In this document: one piece after another, positions 34,012 through 45,832 of the stretch
How positions within the stretch are numbered: the stretch's first letter is position 1
Layout: each line of letters starts with the position of its first letter
Source: Anastatus disparis
Taxonomy: Eukaryota > Arthropoda > Insecta > Hymenoptera > Eupelmidae
DNA length: 64,000 nt
Direction of reading: 5' to 3'
Assembly: GCA_017163975.1 (NCBI GenBank)
Contig: JAFFSR010000309.1
Location: forward strand, 1,962,001-2,026,000
The notes under the pieces: model-generated
The model's database searches: none
What the model saw: only the letters and a program-made list of their open reading frames with translations
What the model was told of the DNA's origin: nothing
Position numbers and translations under genes: made by a program

Positions 34012-35508
34012 AAAACTCTAATAGTCCGCTTTTGATACTTAAAGCATTACAGCTCATTAGTGAACATCTTGTGACTCTGTTCAATTCCTCTTTTGCACGA
34101 GGGATCTTCCCTAGCCTTTGGAAGTAGGCACGTACTGTGCCATTAAAGAAGTGCTCTGCACCTAAATCACCTAAGAATTTTAGGCCCATCGCGATTCTAT
34201 GTTTCCTTTTGAAGGTACTTGAGAAGATCGCCCATGACCAATTGCGGGAGTACATTACTGCAAATAAATTACTTGACCCAATGCAGACTGATTTTAGAAA
34301 GCACCACTCAACGCAGATAGCTATACTAAAATTAACTGACGACATAAGATCAGGTCCAGACAAAAAACTCGTTACGTTACTTATGCTTTTTAACTTTAGG
34401 TAAGGCATTCGACACGACCTCTCACTCCAAATTACTTACGAGGCTAAGATCAATGGGGCTTTCTAGGGCCGTCCTCTTGTGGATTAACTCCTATATATTA
34501 GGAAGAGAGCAAATGGTTTCCACGCATTTAAATGAGGAATCGAGTTGGCTGACAACCAACCTAGGAGTTCCACAGGGTTTAATACTAGGGCCTCTGTTGT
34601 TTTGCCTTTATATTAATGACGTGTGTGATGCTCTTGGCTCTGGTTGTTTTGAGCGACTATTTTATGCGGACGACCTGCAAATTTACACGCAAGTGCCTCG
34701 CGAAAGTGTGAAGAAGGGTATTCTTATCCTACAGAGATCGGTCAAAGCGGTGTCGGGGTGGGCGGTTGGTGCCTCTCTTACTTTAATTGCTGATAAACCT
34801 AAGGTGATCGTCTTTGGTGGCACTCGTTTTGTAGATTTGTTTTATGCTAGAGTGCCCAAGACGATTAATCTTGAGGAAGGCATTAGTATACCCTTCTCTG
34901 GCTCCGTGATAAGTCTTCGTGTTGTGCTTGACCCTAAACTTTCTTGGGAACCGCACATTGTTATGATTACAAAAAAGTTTAATAGAGTTTTATGTACCCT
35001 GCGGTTTTTCCATCAGTACACCATGGAGACTCTGCGTGAACAGCTCGCAACCGCCCTGCTGTTCCCACATCTTGATTATTGTTCAGTCGTTTTGCTCGAT
35101 GCCTTTCAGGGGTTGAGAAGACGAATACAGAGGTCACAAAATTCTTGTGTAAGATATGTGTTGGGTTTGAGAATGGGGGATCATGTCTCTCTTGATGAAG
35201 CCGCGTTGGGTTGGCTGCGTACTGATTCGATGAGACAGTATTTCTTTGCTGTACTTATGTACAAAATCGTGTGCATGAATACTCCGGAGCATCTAGAGGG
35301 TCTCTTCGCTAGATGTCTACCTAGAGCGGCTACTAGGGAAGAAATTAAGGACTTAGCAGTACCCTTTATGCGTACTGAGACTGGCAGGAATTCCTTTTAA
35401 GTCCAAGGTGCGAATTTTCGGAACTCCCTACCTGCTCAGATTGGACCTCTTTCATCTCTCAGCAGGTTGAAGACAGCAGTAAGGGGGTACTTATTTGACT
35501 TCGATTGA
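34012..35508 (+). pseudogene. CR1-like LINE reverse transcriptase, 5'-truncated
   Basis: RT fingers, palm and thumb of the family seen at 2155-3282. A first frame has ILKALQLISEHL, FNSSFARGIFPSLWK, NFRPIAILCFLLKVLEK and FRKHHSTQIAIL. A frameshift follows between ~34400 and 34453. The 315-codon frame has TNLGVPQGLILGPLLFCLYI, the catalytic FYADDLQIY, and a long thumb/C-terminal domain. The TAA at 35398-35400 is a premature stop: the family tail (VQGANFRNSLPAQI, LKTAVRGYLFDFD) continues in frame to a stop at 35508. The YADD motif is intact but the copy cannot encode a full ORF2. Confidence 0.85.
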
Positions 35509-35990
35509 CATTTGCTTTCTTTATTTGTATTAATTTATTATGTGATGTCCTATATATGAACTTGAGGTGTGAATGTATTTATTGTATGAATGGTTGGTGA
35601 GTAAATGTTTTTTTATTTGATTTCATTGTATTGACTGCGTTTCATGTTATTATGTAAGCTTTTTATTATTTTATTTTATGTATTTTTATGTATTTTTATT
35701 CTTATTTTTCTTTTAAATTTTACTATTATGACTGATAGATAATGAATGTCTGTATTCAATTTACTGTATTATTGCGTGTATTGTTTTATATTCTTAATTA
35801 TTCTTGTATTAGCTGCGGTTTATCTGTGATATCACTTTTTATTGTGACTTACTTTTTCAATATTATTAGGATTAGTTATTCAACTGTGATATCAACTTTA
35901 AGTGCAATATTTATTTATAATCTTAAATTGTATGACACGCATTTTCTCATCTTCATACGAATAAATCATTATCTAATCTAATCTAATCTT
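35509..35990 (+). mobile_element. LINE 3' UTR with TCTAA tail
   Basis: T-rich 3' region after the RT ending in CATTATCTAATCTAATCTAATC (35967-35988), a short tandem tail as in CR1-group LINEs instead of poly(A). This sets the element's 3' end. Confidence 0.7.
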
Positions 35991-36132
35991 TAAAATAAGC
36001 TAAGTAAAATGTTTCTATGACTTTTTTAACCAGTTATGATGATTTTTTGAAAAAAAGACCTATTTTTTCAATTATGATTATATCATAAACTAAGAAATAT
36101 AGAAAATTTTATATGAAAGAAACAATGTTTCA

Positions 36133-36900
36133 TTTTTAGTCTAGAATATATATATTAGTTATATATGTCCTTTGGCCGTATTCAGGTGGAATATGAATCG
36201 AGGACAATGCTTGTCGCTTGAGCTGAAATTGCCGAGGGCGCGCGAAGCGCGCCCGAGGTAGATTTCTGCTCAAGCGGCAAACATTGTTCGAGATTCAGAT
36301 TCCACCTGAATAAACGGCCAAAGGACATAGATGATTTTATGTCCGAAGTAGGCCGTATGAGGAACTATAACTTATTAGTTGAAAATTAAATTTTAATTCT
36401 ATTGATTTTTTCTTTTGTTTCTTAGATTGACATTTTGTAATGAGTATAGCTGCTGTCGAAGCGCGAGTCATTTTTTTTCACTAACCTACGTTCAATATGA
36501 TTGCTCTTTGACATATTGAACAAAACATAGTAGGATCGGCGATGTCATATTGATTTCTCCTGAGACATATTGAGTCTCAATATGTCTCAGGAGGACATAT
36601 AAAGCTTGTAAAGAGTCGAGGAGCGTGTCTGAGACATATGCGATGCCAATACATATTTAGCATGCTCTTTACATACTGACACGAATACGGCCTACGAGGA
36701 CATAAATATATATACATATATATTTGTATTTATATATATATATATTTATTGACCAATAAGTTTTGGGAAAAAATTTTTTTTTACTCATTCAATTATAAAT
36801 TTTTACTAATTTTTCATGAATTTTTTCTAAAAAATTAGTAAAAAAAAATTTTTTTTCTAAAACTTATTAGTTACTAAATGTATATATTCTAGACTAAAAA
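36133..36900. mobile_element. Nested hairpin MITE
   Basis: Outer inverted repeats are TTTTTAGTCTAGAATATAT (36133) and its complement ending at 36900. Inside lies a palindrome at 36158-36332 (arms TGTCCTTTGGCCGTATTCAG, centred on GGGCGCGCGAAGCGCGCCC), an imperfect pair GTCCGAAGTAGGCCGTATG / ATACGGCCTACGAGGAC (36341, 36687), a perfect CCTGAGACATATTGAG palindrome (36559-36594), and a final stem AATAAGTTTTGGG / CTAAAACTTATT (36748-36870). Confidence 0.7.
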
Positions 36901-37184
36901 TGAATTATTTTTTCTTCAATATAAAACTAGACTAATTTACCTCGCTCCTAGCATCGCTCGGTTGAATTTTGATATATTATATTATTATGTATAAATAAGC
37001 CAATTTTAAAATGAAAAAGAATTGCTTCAACTCATGAATTTTGATAGAGAAGTTTCGTACTGAATTAAATTTTTATATTTTCATAAAACAGGATTAATTA
37101 AAGTTACAATATGCATAAAAAATTGTTTAAATACAAATCATATCATGATGAATTAAGAATTCATTTTACTAAATTGCATTTAAA
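36901..37184. other. Unassigned AT-rich spacer
   Basis: Nothing recognised. Confidence 0.3.
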
Positions 37185-38508
37185 TCAATGAAAAAAAACG
37201 CTGCCAAGTGCTTTGGTGCAATGCTTTCTCATAGAGCGCATTGAGTTCAAGTAATTTTATTTTATTTTTTTAAATACGATTTTAATATAAATGTCCCTAT
37301 CCTCTGTATTGAAGGCTGTCTTAATACCTACGAGAACTATATGAATTTTACTCTTTCTTACTTTTGCCATTTGCATAATGTGATATTATGATGCTCTAAT
37401 ATTAAAAATGCGTTTATAAAATTAATTTTCCCAAGCTTGTCTTCTTAACATTATAACCAATAACTTGCATACAAATTTTGGAACATTTTCATTGAATAGT
37501 TTAGAAAAAATACCAAAAAATTGAAAAATAAACATTGTTTTAAAATTTTCAAAACGCTTTAACGTTACAACTACGCTAAGAAAACCAGTTTTCAAAAGTT
37601 CATTTTATTTAGGCAATCGTAAATAATTTCTATACATAATTTTAAGCTACTTCATCGAGTAGTTTACATAAAATACCAAAAAATAAGTGAAATTCTATTC
37701 AAAGTTTACGAAATGCTCTAAAATTAAAAATGCGCTAAGAAAATGTTTTTCCAAGCTCGCTTTAATTAGGCAATAACAAATAATTTGTATGAAAATTTTT
37801 GAGCAAATTTATCGAATGGCTTTTGTGTAATAAAAAAAAATGAAATATGAACATTTTTTCCAAAATTTTCAAAATGCTCTAAAATTAAAACTGCGCTAAG
37901 AAAATAAGTTTTTCAAAGCTTGTTTTATTTCGGCTATTGCCAATGATTTTCATAAAAATTTTCGAGCAAATCTATCGAACGGTTTTTGTGTAATAGAAAA
38001 ACAAATGAAAAATAGAGATTTTTTCCAAAATTTTCAAAATGCTCTAAAATTAAAACTACACGAAGAAAATAAGTGTTCCAAAGCTTGTTTTCTTTAGACA
38101 ATAGCGAATAACTTGCATACAAATTTAGAAGCAAATCTATCGAATGATTGTCGTAAAATAAGAAATAAATGAAAAAAAATTTTTTTTTCAAAATTTTCAA
38201 AATGTTTTAAAATTAAAAGTGCGCTAAGAAAATCAGTTGGTAAAAGTTTTTCTTCTTTTGGCAGTCGCAAATTATGTTCATACAAATTTTCAAGAAAATT
38301 CTTCGAGTAGTTTACGTAAAATATCAAAAAAATGAAAAATTAAAATTTTTTTTAAATTCTTAAAATGGCTCTAAAAAAAAACTGAACTAAGAAGATCAAT
38401 TTTCAATAGGTTCCCCCCCAGTTAGACAAAAAAATAAATTTCATGCAAAATTTGAAGTTAATTCATCGAGTAGTTCTCGAGATCTTATTGGCGTACTGAA
38501 ATCATACA

Positions 38509-38540
<32 letters not shown>

Positions 38541-38658
38541 TACAGACATTTTCTGGAAATCACTTTTTTTCGACTCCCTGAGTCTAAATATGTACAAATT
38601 AATGAAAAAATAGAAAAAAATTCTTTTTACCGATACAATGCTTTCTCTATGAGAAAGC
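37185..38658 (-). repeat. FB1 arm (right), inverted relative to 31.6-33.5 kb
   Basis: Begins with the inverted sub-terminal module (GCTGCCAAGTGCTTTGGTGC at 37200, then CTTACTTTTGCCATTTGC at 37366), then ~165-bp units in the reverse orientation. It ends with a CA microsatellite (38505-38540), TTTCTGGAAATCACTTTTTT and the terminus CAATGCTTTCTCTATGAG (38637-38655). With 31610-33510 it forms inverted arms around a 3.7-kb centre filled by the LINE and MITEs. Confidence 0.65.
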
Positions 38659-38756
38659 AATATGATAGGAACTCATTTTTTTTAATCACGTGTTTCAATG
38701 ATGAACCATGAAATAATCGAAAACAGTATTTGACGTTCACTAAAACTGACAACTAC

Positions 38757-39549
38757 ACGGAAAAAGGAAAGTTCTGTTAAAATAGGTACTAAATTTAGTA
38801 TACCTGATTGATGTACTAAGGTATTTGAAAAAAAAGTGACGATATAATTTTAATTAGTACTATAGCTTGAATTTTAGGGACTAATGTTGGTACTATTATA
38901 TTATAAGGCAAGAGCATAAATTTTCGATGCTTGGTGTCTCTCTTTTCGGTACTAAGACTGACATTTCACGTATTCAATTCAAGGACAATATTTCGCAGAA
39001 AATGTGATTGTTAATCTCTTTTGGTGCTGCTTTCTCTGTTACTAAAATTAAAAATTGATTATTATAGAAATGTTTATATAATATATAACTCTTTTAAATA
39101 ACTAATAAATAATTTTCTAATTCGTGATATTTAAGGGATAAAACGATACACGTTTATCTGCTATACTTCATTTTGAGATATTTAGCTTTTGAATTTAAAA
39201 TTAATTATGAGTAATTTGGAATTGTTATATATTATATGATTTACATTATATTTATCAACTGTTAAAGATTGTTTTATAATTTAATGGTTCTTATGTTATT
39301 AAATATTAATTATATTAAAGTTTTATACTTGACAGCGCCGCAGTGCGTATTGTATAGGTAATATGTTAGTATAAGATTATTTAGTTCCGAGGTATGGGAA
39401 AATTCGGTCCTATACCAAATAGTTAAAAGATTTACTAATATATGTTGTCTTAATTTATGTACTGAGTATTGATCAAAAAACGACTAACAATGTTTTTTTG
39501 ACTACTAACTCAAGTTAGTAAATTTTTTTAGGTGTTTTCCTTTCTCTGT
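38757..39549. mobile_element. Non-coding TIR element, ~0.8 kb
   Basis: Ends ACGGAAAAAGGAAAGTTCTG and, on the complement, ACAGAGAAAGGAAAACACC form imperfect TIRs; both are followed inward by TACTAA / TTAGTA-type motifs. No ORF and no clear target duplication. Confidence 0.5.
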
Positions 39550-40329
39550 AAGTGCAAATTCAAGATTAAAGTTAGAACTTGATAATCTTCAGCATTCACA
39601 AGATTGAGATTCGTCTAAAAGGTTCCAATTCATTAACGTGATTTCAGTATTAAGTATAACTTGGAACTCAAGTATCTTTATTTGGGTATCAGTAGTCATT
39701 TTTTTTAGGTGGGATGTAGAATTGAAGAATGGTGGAAAATGGGTGTAAAAAAAGTAGAAAATAAGTGTTATTTAATAAAAGGGTGGGAAATAAGAGATTT
39801 ATAGGTAAAATATGGGGGGTCAACCACTAATTTTCCTTTGAAACTATATTATATGAAAAGATCTATATATTTTTATATAATAAAAAGTTTTCGCCACCGT
39901 TATCGACGCTGCCGTCGTGTATGAGATTCAATCTTAGCCCCAGTCAGCTATAATATAGCTGAAATTTAGCTAAAAGTTCATTAAAATAGGAGCTACAAGT
40001 TAGCTAAGAGTTAACTAGAAAATAGCTAAAAGTGGTTTAAAAGTAAGCTAAAAATTAGTTGCAACTAAGCAGAAATAGGATAAATTTACCTAAAAATTAG
40101 CTGAATTTATTCATATAGTCAGTTGAATTATACAAAATTTAGGTAAAAATTGACAAAACATCAGTCTAAAATCAGTCAATTGAGTTAAATTCAGCTGCAC
40201 ATAGAGATGCACTGTCAACAAAAAATTTTCTCTATTGTCTAGAAGCTAGTCAAGTGTAGACTCTAATAATATATTATAATTGAAGTCTATACTTTGAAGA
40301 TAAGAGAGATAAAACTAAATGTATATTGA
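39550..40329. other. Unassigned; AGCTAAAA-rich segment
   Basis: 39920-40190 contains many copies of TTAGCTAAAA-like 10-14-mers in both senses, a degenerate short repeat. No gene. Confidence 0.35.
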
Positions 40330-43300
40330 GCTACGGAATCCACATCATAGGGCCGAACTCGGAATAGTACCATATTTTGTCGCTGATTTGTTGCTACATC
40401 TCAGATTTTGTTGCTTCAGCCGTTTCCGAGAAACAATGGCTACTCTAGCTTAATATTGAGCTACGGCATCTACTACAGTATCTCAGGAACGGCTAGGGCT
40501 AGCAACTCCATTCTGGTTGCATAATATGTCGCTTTTTTATCGCTCTAAGATAGAATAGTTCTTAAGTCCCAAAACCTGACCCATACCCGGATATGGCCAT
40601 TGGGACTTAGTGAAAATGGGAACTCTTTTTCTTAATGTATCTAATAAATCATGCCATGTTTAATAATTTGTTGCTGATTTGTCGCTGACATTTGATTCTA
40701 CACTAGATTTTGTCGCTCCAGCCGTTTTCAAGAAACAATGGCTACTTTAGCTTAATATTAAGCTATGGCATCCACTACAGTAACTCAGGAACAGCTAAGG
40801 CTAGCGACTCCATTCGGGTTGCATAATATGTCGCTTTTTGACACTCTAAGATAAGATAGTTCTCAAGTCCCAGAACCTGACAAATACCCGGATATGACCA
40901 TTGGGCCTGAGTGAAAATGGAAAATTTCTTCTTTAATGTGTCTAATAAATCATGCATTCAAGAAACAATGGCTACTTTAGCTTAATATTAAGCTATGGCA
41001 TCCACTAGAGTAACTCAGGAACAGCTAGGGCTATTGACTCCATTCGGGTTGCATAATATGTCGTTTTTTTGTCACTCTAAGATAGGATAGTTCTTAAGTC
41101 CCAAAACCTGACCCATACCCGGATATGGCCATTGGGCCCGAGTGAAAATGGAAACTTTTGTCCTTAAGGTATCTAATAAGTCATGCCATGTTGAATAATT
41201 TGTTGCTGATTTGTCGCTGACATTTGATTCTACACTAGATTTTGTCGCTCCAGCCGTTTTTCAGAAACAATAGCTACTTCAGCTTACTATAAATCTACAG
41301 CATCCACTAATGTAACTCAGGAACAGCTAAGGCTAGCAACTCCATTCTGGTTGCATAATTTGTCGCTTTTTGGTCGCCCTGAGAGAGGATAATTCGTAAG
41401 TCCTAAAACCTGACCCAGACTCGGATATGGCCATTGGGCCTGAGTAAAAATGGAAACTTTTTTTCTCAATATACCTTATAAGTCATGTGATGTTTAATAA
41501 TTTGTTGCTCATTTGTCGCTGCCATTTGATCCTACACTGGATTTTGTCGCTCTAGCCGTTTCCAAGAAATAATGGCTACTCTAGCTTAATATTGAACTAT
41601 AGCATCTACTGCAGTAATTCAGGAACAGCTGAGGGTAGCAACTCTATTCTGGTTGCATGATTTGTCGCTTTATTGTTGCTCTAAGACAAGATAGTTCGTA
41701 AGTCCTAAAACCTGACTTAGACCAGGATATGGCCATTGGGACTGAGTGAAAATGGAAACTTTTCTTCTTCATATATCTAATAACTCATGCGATGTTTAAT
41801 AATTTGTTGCTCATTTGTCGCTGCCATTTGATCCTACACTGGATTTTCTCGCTCTAGCTGTTTCCAAAAAACAATGGCTACTCTAGCTTAATATTGAGCT
41901 ATGGCATCTACTGCAGTAACTCAGGAACAGCTAAGGGTAGCAACTCTATTCTGGTCGCATGATTTGTCGCTTTATTGTTGCTCTAAGATAGGATGGTTCG
42001 CAAGTCCTAAAACCTGACCCAGACCCGGATATAGCCATTGGCACTGAGTGAAAATGGAAACTTTTTTCCTTAATGTGTTTAATAAATTATGCCATGTTTA
42101 ACAATTTGTTGCTGATTCGTCGCTGATATTTAATTCTACACTAGATTTTGTCGCTCCAGTCGTTTTCAATAAACAATGGCTACTCTAGCTTAATATGAAG
42201 CTATGGCATCCACTACAATAACTCAGGAACTGCTAGGGCTAGCGACTCCATTCGGGTTGCATAATATGTCGCTTTTTTGTCACTCTAAGATAGGATAGTT
42301 CATAACTCCCAAAACCTGACCCATACCCGGATATGGCCATTGGGCCTGAGTGAAAATGGAAACTTTTTTCGTTAATGTATCCAATAAGTCATGCGATGTT
42401 AAATAAGTCATTGCTAATTTGTTGCTGACATTTAATTGTACACTCGATTCTGTCACTGCAGCAGTTTCCGAGAAATAATGGCTACTCTAGCTTACTATTA
42501 ATCTACAGCATCCACTAATGTAACTCAGAAACATCTAAGGCTAGCAACTCCATTCTGGTTGCAAAATTTGTCGCTTTTTTGTCGCCCTGAGAAAGAATAG
42601 TTCGTGAGTCCTAAAACCTGACCCAGACTCGGATATGGCCATTGGGCCTGAGTAAAAATGGAAACTTTTTTTCTTAATATATCTTATAAGTAATGTGATG
42701 TTTAATAATGTGTTGCTCATTTGTTGCTGCCATTAGATCCTACACTGGATTTTGTCGCTCTAGCCGTTTCCAAGAAACAATGGCTACTCTAGCTTAATTA
42801 TGAGCTATGGCATCTACTGCAGTAACTCAGTAACAGCTAAGGCTAGCAACTCCATTCTGGTTGCATAATTTGTCGCTTTTTTGTCGCCCTGAGAGAGGAT
42901 AGTTCGTAAGTCCTAAAACCTGACCCAGACCTGGATATGGCCATTGGGACTGAGTGAAAATGGAAACTTTTTTTCTTAATATATCCAATAACTCATGCGA
43001 TGTTTAATAATTTGTTGCTAATTTGTCGCTGCCATTTGATCCTTTACTGGATTTTGTCGCTCTAGCTGTTTCCAAGAAACAATGGCTACTCTAGCTTAAT
43101 ATTGAGCTATGGCATCTACTGCAGTAACTCAGAAACAGCTAAGGGTAGCAACTCTGTTCTGGTTGCATGATTTGTCGCTTTCTTGTCGCCCTAAGATAGG
43201 ATGGTTCATAAGTCCTAAAACCTGACCCAGACCCGGATATAGCCATTGGGACTGAGTGAAAATGGAAACTTTTTCTCTTAATGTATCTAATAAGTCATGC

Positions 43301-45832
43301 GATGTTTAATAATTTGTTGCTAATTTGTCGCTGCCGTTTGATCCTTTACTCGATTTTGTCGCTCTAGCTGTTTCTTAAAATCAATGGCTACTCTAGCTTA
43401 ATATTAAGCTGTGGCATTCACTACAGTAACTTAGGAACAACTCGGGCCAGCAACTCTATTCTGGTTGCATAATTTGTCGAGTTTTTGTTGCTCTAAGATA
43501 GGATAGTTCGTAAGTCCTAAACCTGACCCACACCCGGATATAGCCATTGGGACTGAGTGAAAATGGGAACTTTTTTCCTTAATGTATCTAATAAGTCATG
43601 CGATGTTTAATAAGTCGTTGCTAATTTGTCGCTGCCATTTAATCCTTTACTGGATTTTGTCGCTCTAGCCGTTTCTGAAAAACAATGGCTGCAATAGCTT
43701 AATATTAAGCTACGGCATCCACTACAGTATCTTAGGAACGGCTAGGGCTCGCGACTCCATTCGGGTTGCATAATATGTCGCTTTTTTGTCACTCTTAGAT
43801 AGGATAGTTCTTAAGTCCCAAAACCTGACAAATACCCGGATATGACCATTGGGCCTGAGTGAAAATGAAAACTTTTTTCCTTAAGAGCATGACGAAGCGG
43901 TCCGCCTTCTAATAATATTTCCAATCCTAACTTATGAATAAACGATGCGTTTAATCGAGTTTTTTTGCTATAAAGAAAAAGTTTATAAGATTAAACTCTA
44001 GTGTGGACAACTCAAGAAAACCACCAAAATATTATACATACAAAGTTATAATAAAAACTTTCAATATATCGTATTTTAAGGTTAGGTTTGTCGAGTTTCA
44101 TATCTAATTTCCAATCCAAGCTCATAAAAAAATAACAAGTCCAATTGATTTTTTATTTTAACAAAAATTATTGTATTAATATAATTTTAGTGCGGACAAG
44201 TCATTATATTTGTTTAATTTAAGTATTTAAAAAGATATCGATAAAATAAAAAAAGCAAAACTCGATTACTGCAGCTCCGACATGCCGTTAATGTGTCTAA
44301 TAAATCATGCCATGTTTAATAATTTGTTGCTGATTTGTCGCTGACATTTGATTCTACACTAGATTTTGTCGCTCCAGCCGTTTTTAAGGAACAATAGCTA
44401 CTCTAGCTTACTATAAATCTACAGCATCCACTAATGTAACTCAGGAACAGCTAAGGCTAGCAACTCCATTCTGGTTGCATAATTTGTCGCTTTTTTGTCG
44501 CCCTGAGAAAGGATAGTTCGTAAGTCCTAAAACCTGACCCAGACCCGGATATAGCCATTGGGACTGAGTGGAAATGAAAACTTTTTTCCTTAATGTATCT
44601 AATATATCATGCGATGTTTAATAATTTGTTGCTAATCTGTCTTTGTCATTTGATCCTTTACTGGATTTTGTCGCTCTAGCCGTTTCTGAAAATCAATGGC
44701 TACTCTAGCTTAATATTAAGCTGTTGCATCTACTACAGTAACTTAGGAACAACTCGGGCCGGCAACTCTATTCTGGTTGCATAATTTGTCGCGTTTTTGT
44801 TGCTCTAAGATAGGATAGTTCATAAGTCCTAATACCTGACCCACACCCGGATATGGTTATTGGGACTGAGTGAAAATGGGAACTTTTTTCCTTAATGTAT
44901 CTAATAAGTCATGCAATGTTTAATAAGTTGTTGCTAATTTGTCGCTGCTATTTGATTTTACACTAGATTTCGTCGCTTCAGTCGTTTTCAAGGAACAATG
45001 GCTACTTTAGCTCAATATTAAGCTATGGCATCCACTACAGTAACTCAGGAACAGCTAGGGCTAGCGACTCCATTCGGGTTGCATAATATGTCGCTTTTTT
45101 GTCACTCTAAGATAGGATAGTTCTTAAGTCCCAAAACCTGACCCATACCCGGATATGGCCATTGGGCCTGAGTGAAAATGGAAACTTTTTTCGTTAATGT
45201 ATCTAATAAGTCATGCGATGTTTAATAAGTCGTTGCTAATTTGTTGCTGACATTTGATTCCACACTCGATTCTGTCACTCTAGCAGTTTCCGAGAAATAA
45301 TGGCTACTCTAGCTTACTATCAATCTACAGCATCCACTTATGTAACTCAGGAACAGCTAAGGCTAGCAACTCCATTCTGGTTGCATAATTTGTCGCTTTT
45401 TTGTCGCCCTAAGAAAAAACAGTTCGTAAGTCCTAAAACCTGACCCAGACTCGGATATGGCCATTGGGCCTGAGTGAAAATGGAAACTATTTTTCTCAAT
45501 GTATCTAATAAGTCATGCGATGTTTAATAATTTGTTGCTAATTTGTCGCTGCCATTTGATCCTTTACTGGATTTTGTCGCTCTAGCCGTTTCTGAAAAAC
45601 AATGGCTACTCTAGCTTAATATTAAGCTGTGGCATCTACTACAGTAACTCAGGAACAACTAGGGCCAGCAACTCTATTCTGGTTGCATAATTTGTCGCGT
45701 TTTTGTCGCTCTAAGAAAGGATAGTTTGTTAGTCCAAAAACCTGACCTAGATCCAGATATAGCCATTAGGCCTGAGTGAAAATAAAAACTTTTTTTCCTT
45801 AATGTATCTAATAAGTCATGCGACGTTTCTGA
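40330..45832 (+). repeat. Satellite array SatA, 302-bp monomer, ~17 copies
   Basis: The landmark GGCTACTCTAGCTTAATATT recurs at about 40438, 40740, 40971 (short unit), 41272, 41573, 41876, 42178, 42479, 42781, 43083, 43386, 43687, 44397, 44698, 45000, 45301 and 45602. That is a constant 300-303 bp apart except for one ~230-bp unit and one unit opened by a MITE. Each monomer holds TTTGTCGCT at three places, suggesting it arose from shorter ~100-150-bp units. Monomers differ by point changes, so the array is not recent. Confidence 0.92.
43885..44287 (+). mobile_element. TTAA MITE family M3, copy 1, inside SatA
   Basis: 403 bp between TTAA (43881-43884) and TTAA (44288-44291). Ends GAGCATGACGAAGC and, on the complement, CGGCATGTCGGAGC. 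Neighbouring monomers carry the empty site TTCCTTAATGTATC, so insertion duplicated exactly TTAA. The second copy, also 403 bp, is at 63125-63527 in the opposite orientation. Confidence 0.9.

Noticed and set aside
34010..34408. 132-codon minus-strand frame
   Set aside because: Antisense of the reverse transcriptase frame, which has clear motifs on the + strand; the same antisense peptide reappears at 2200-2290.
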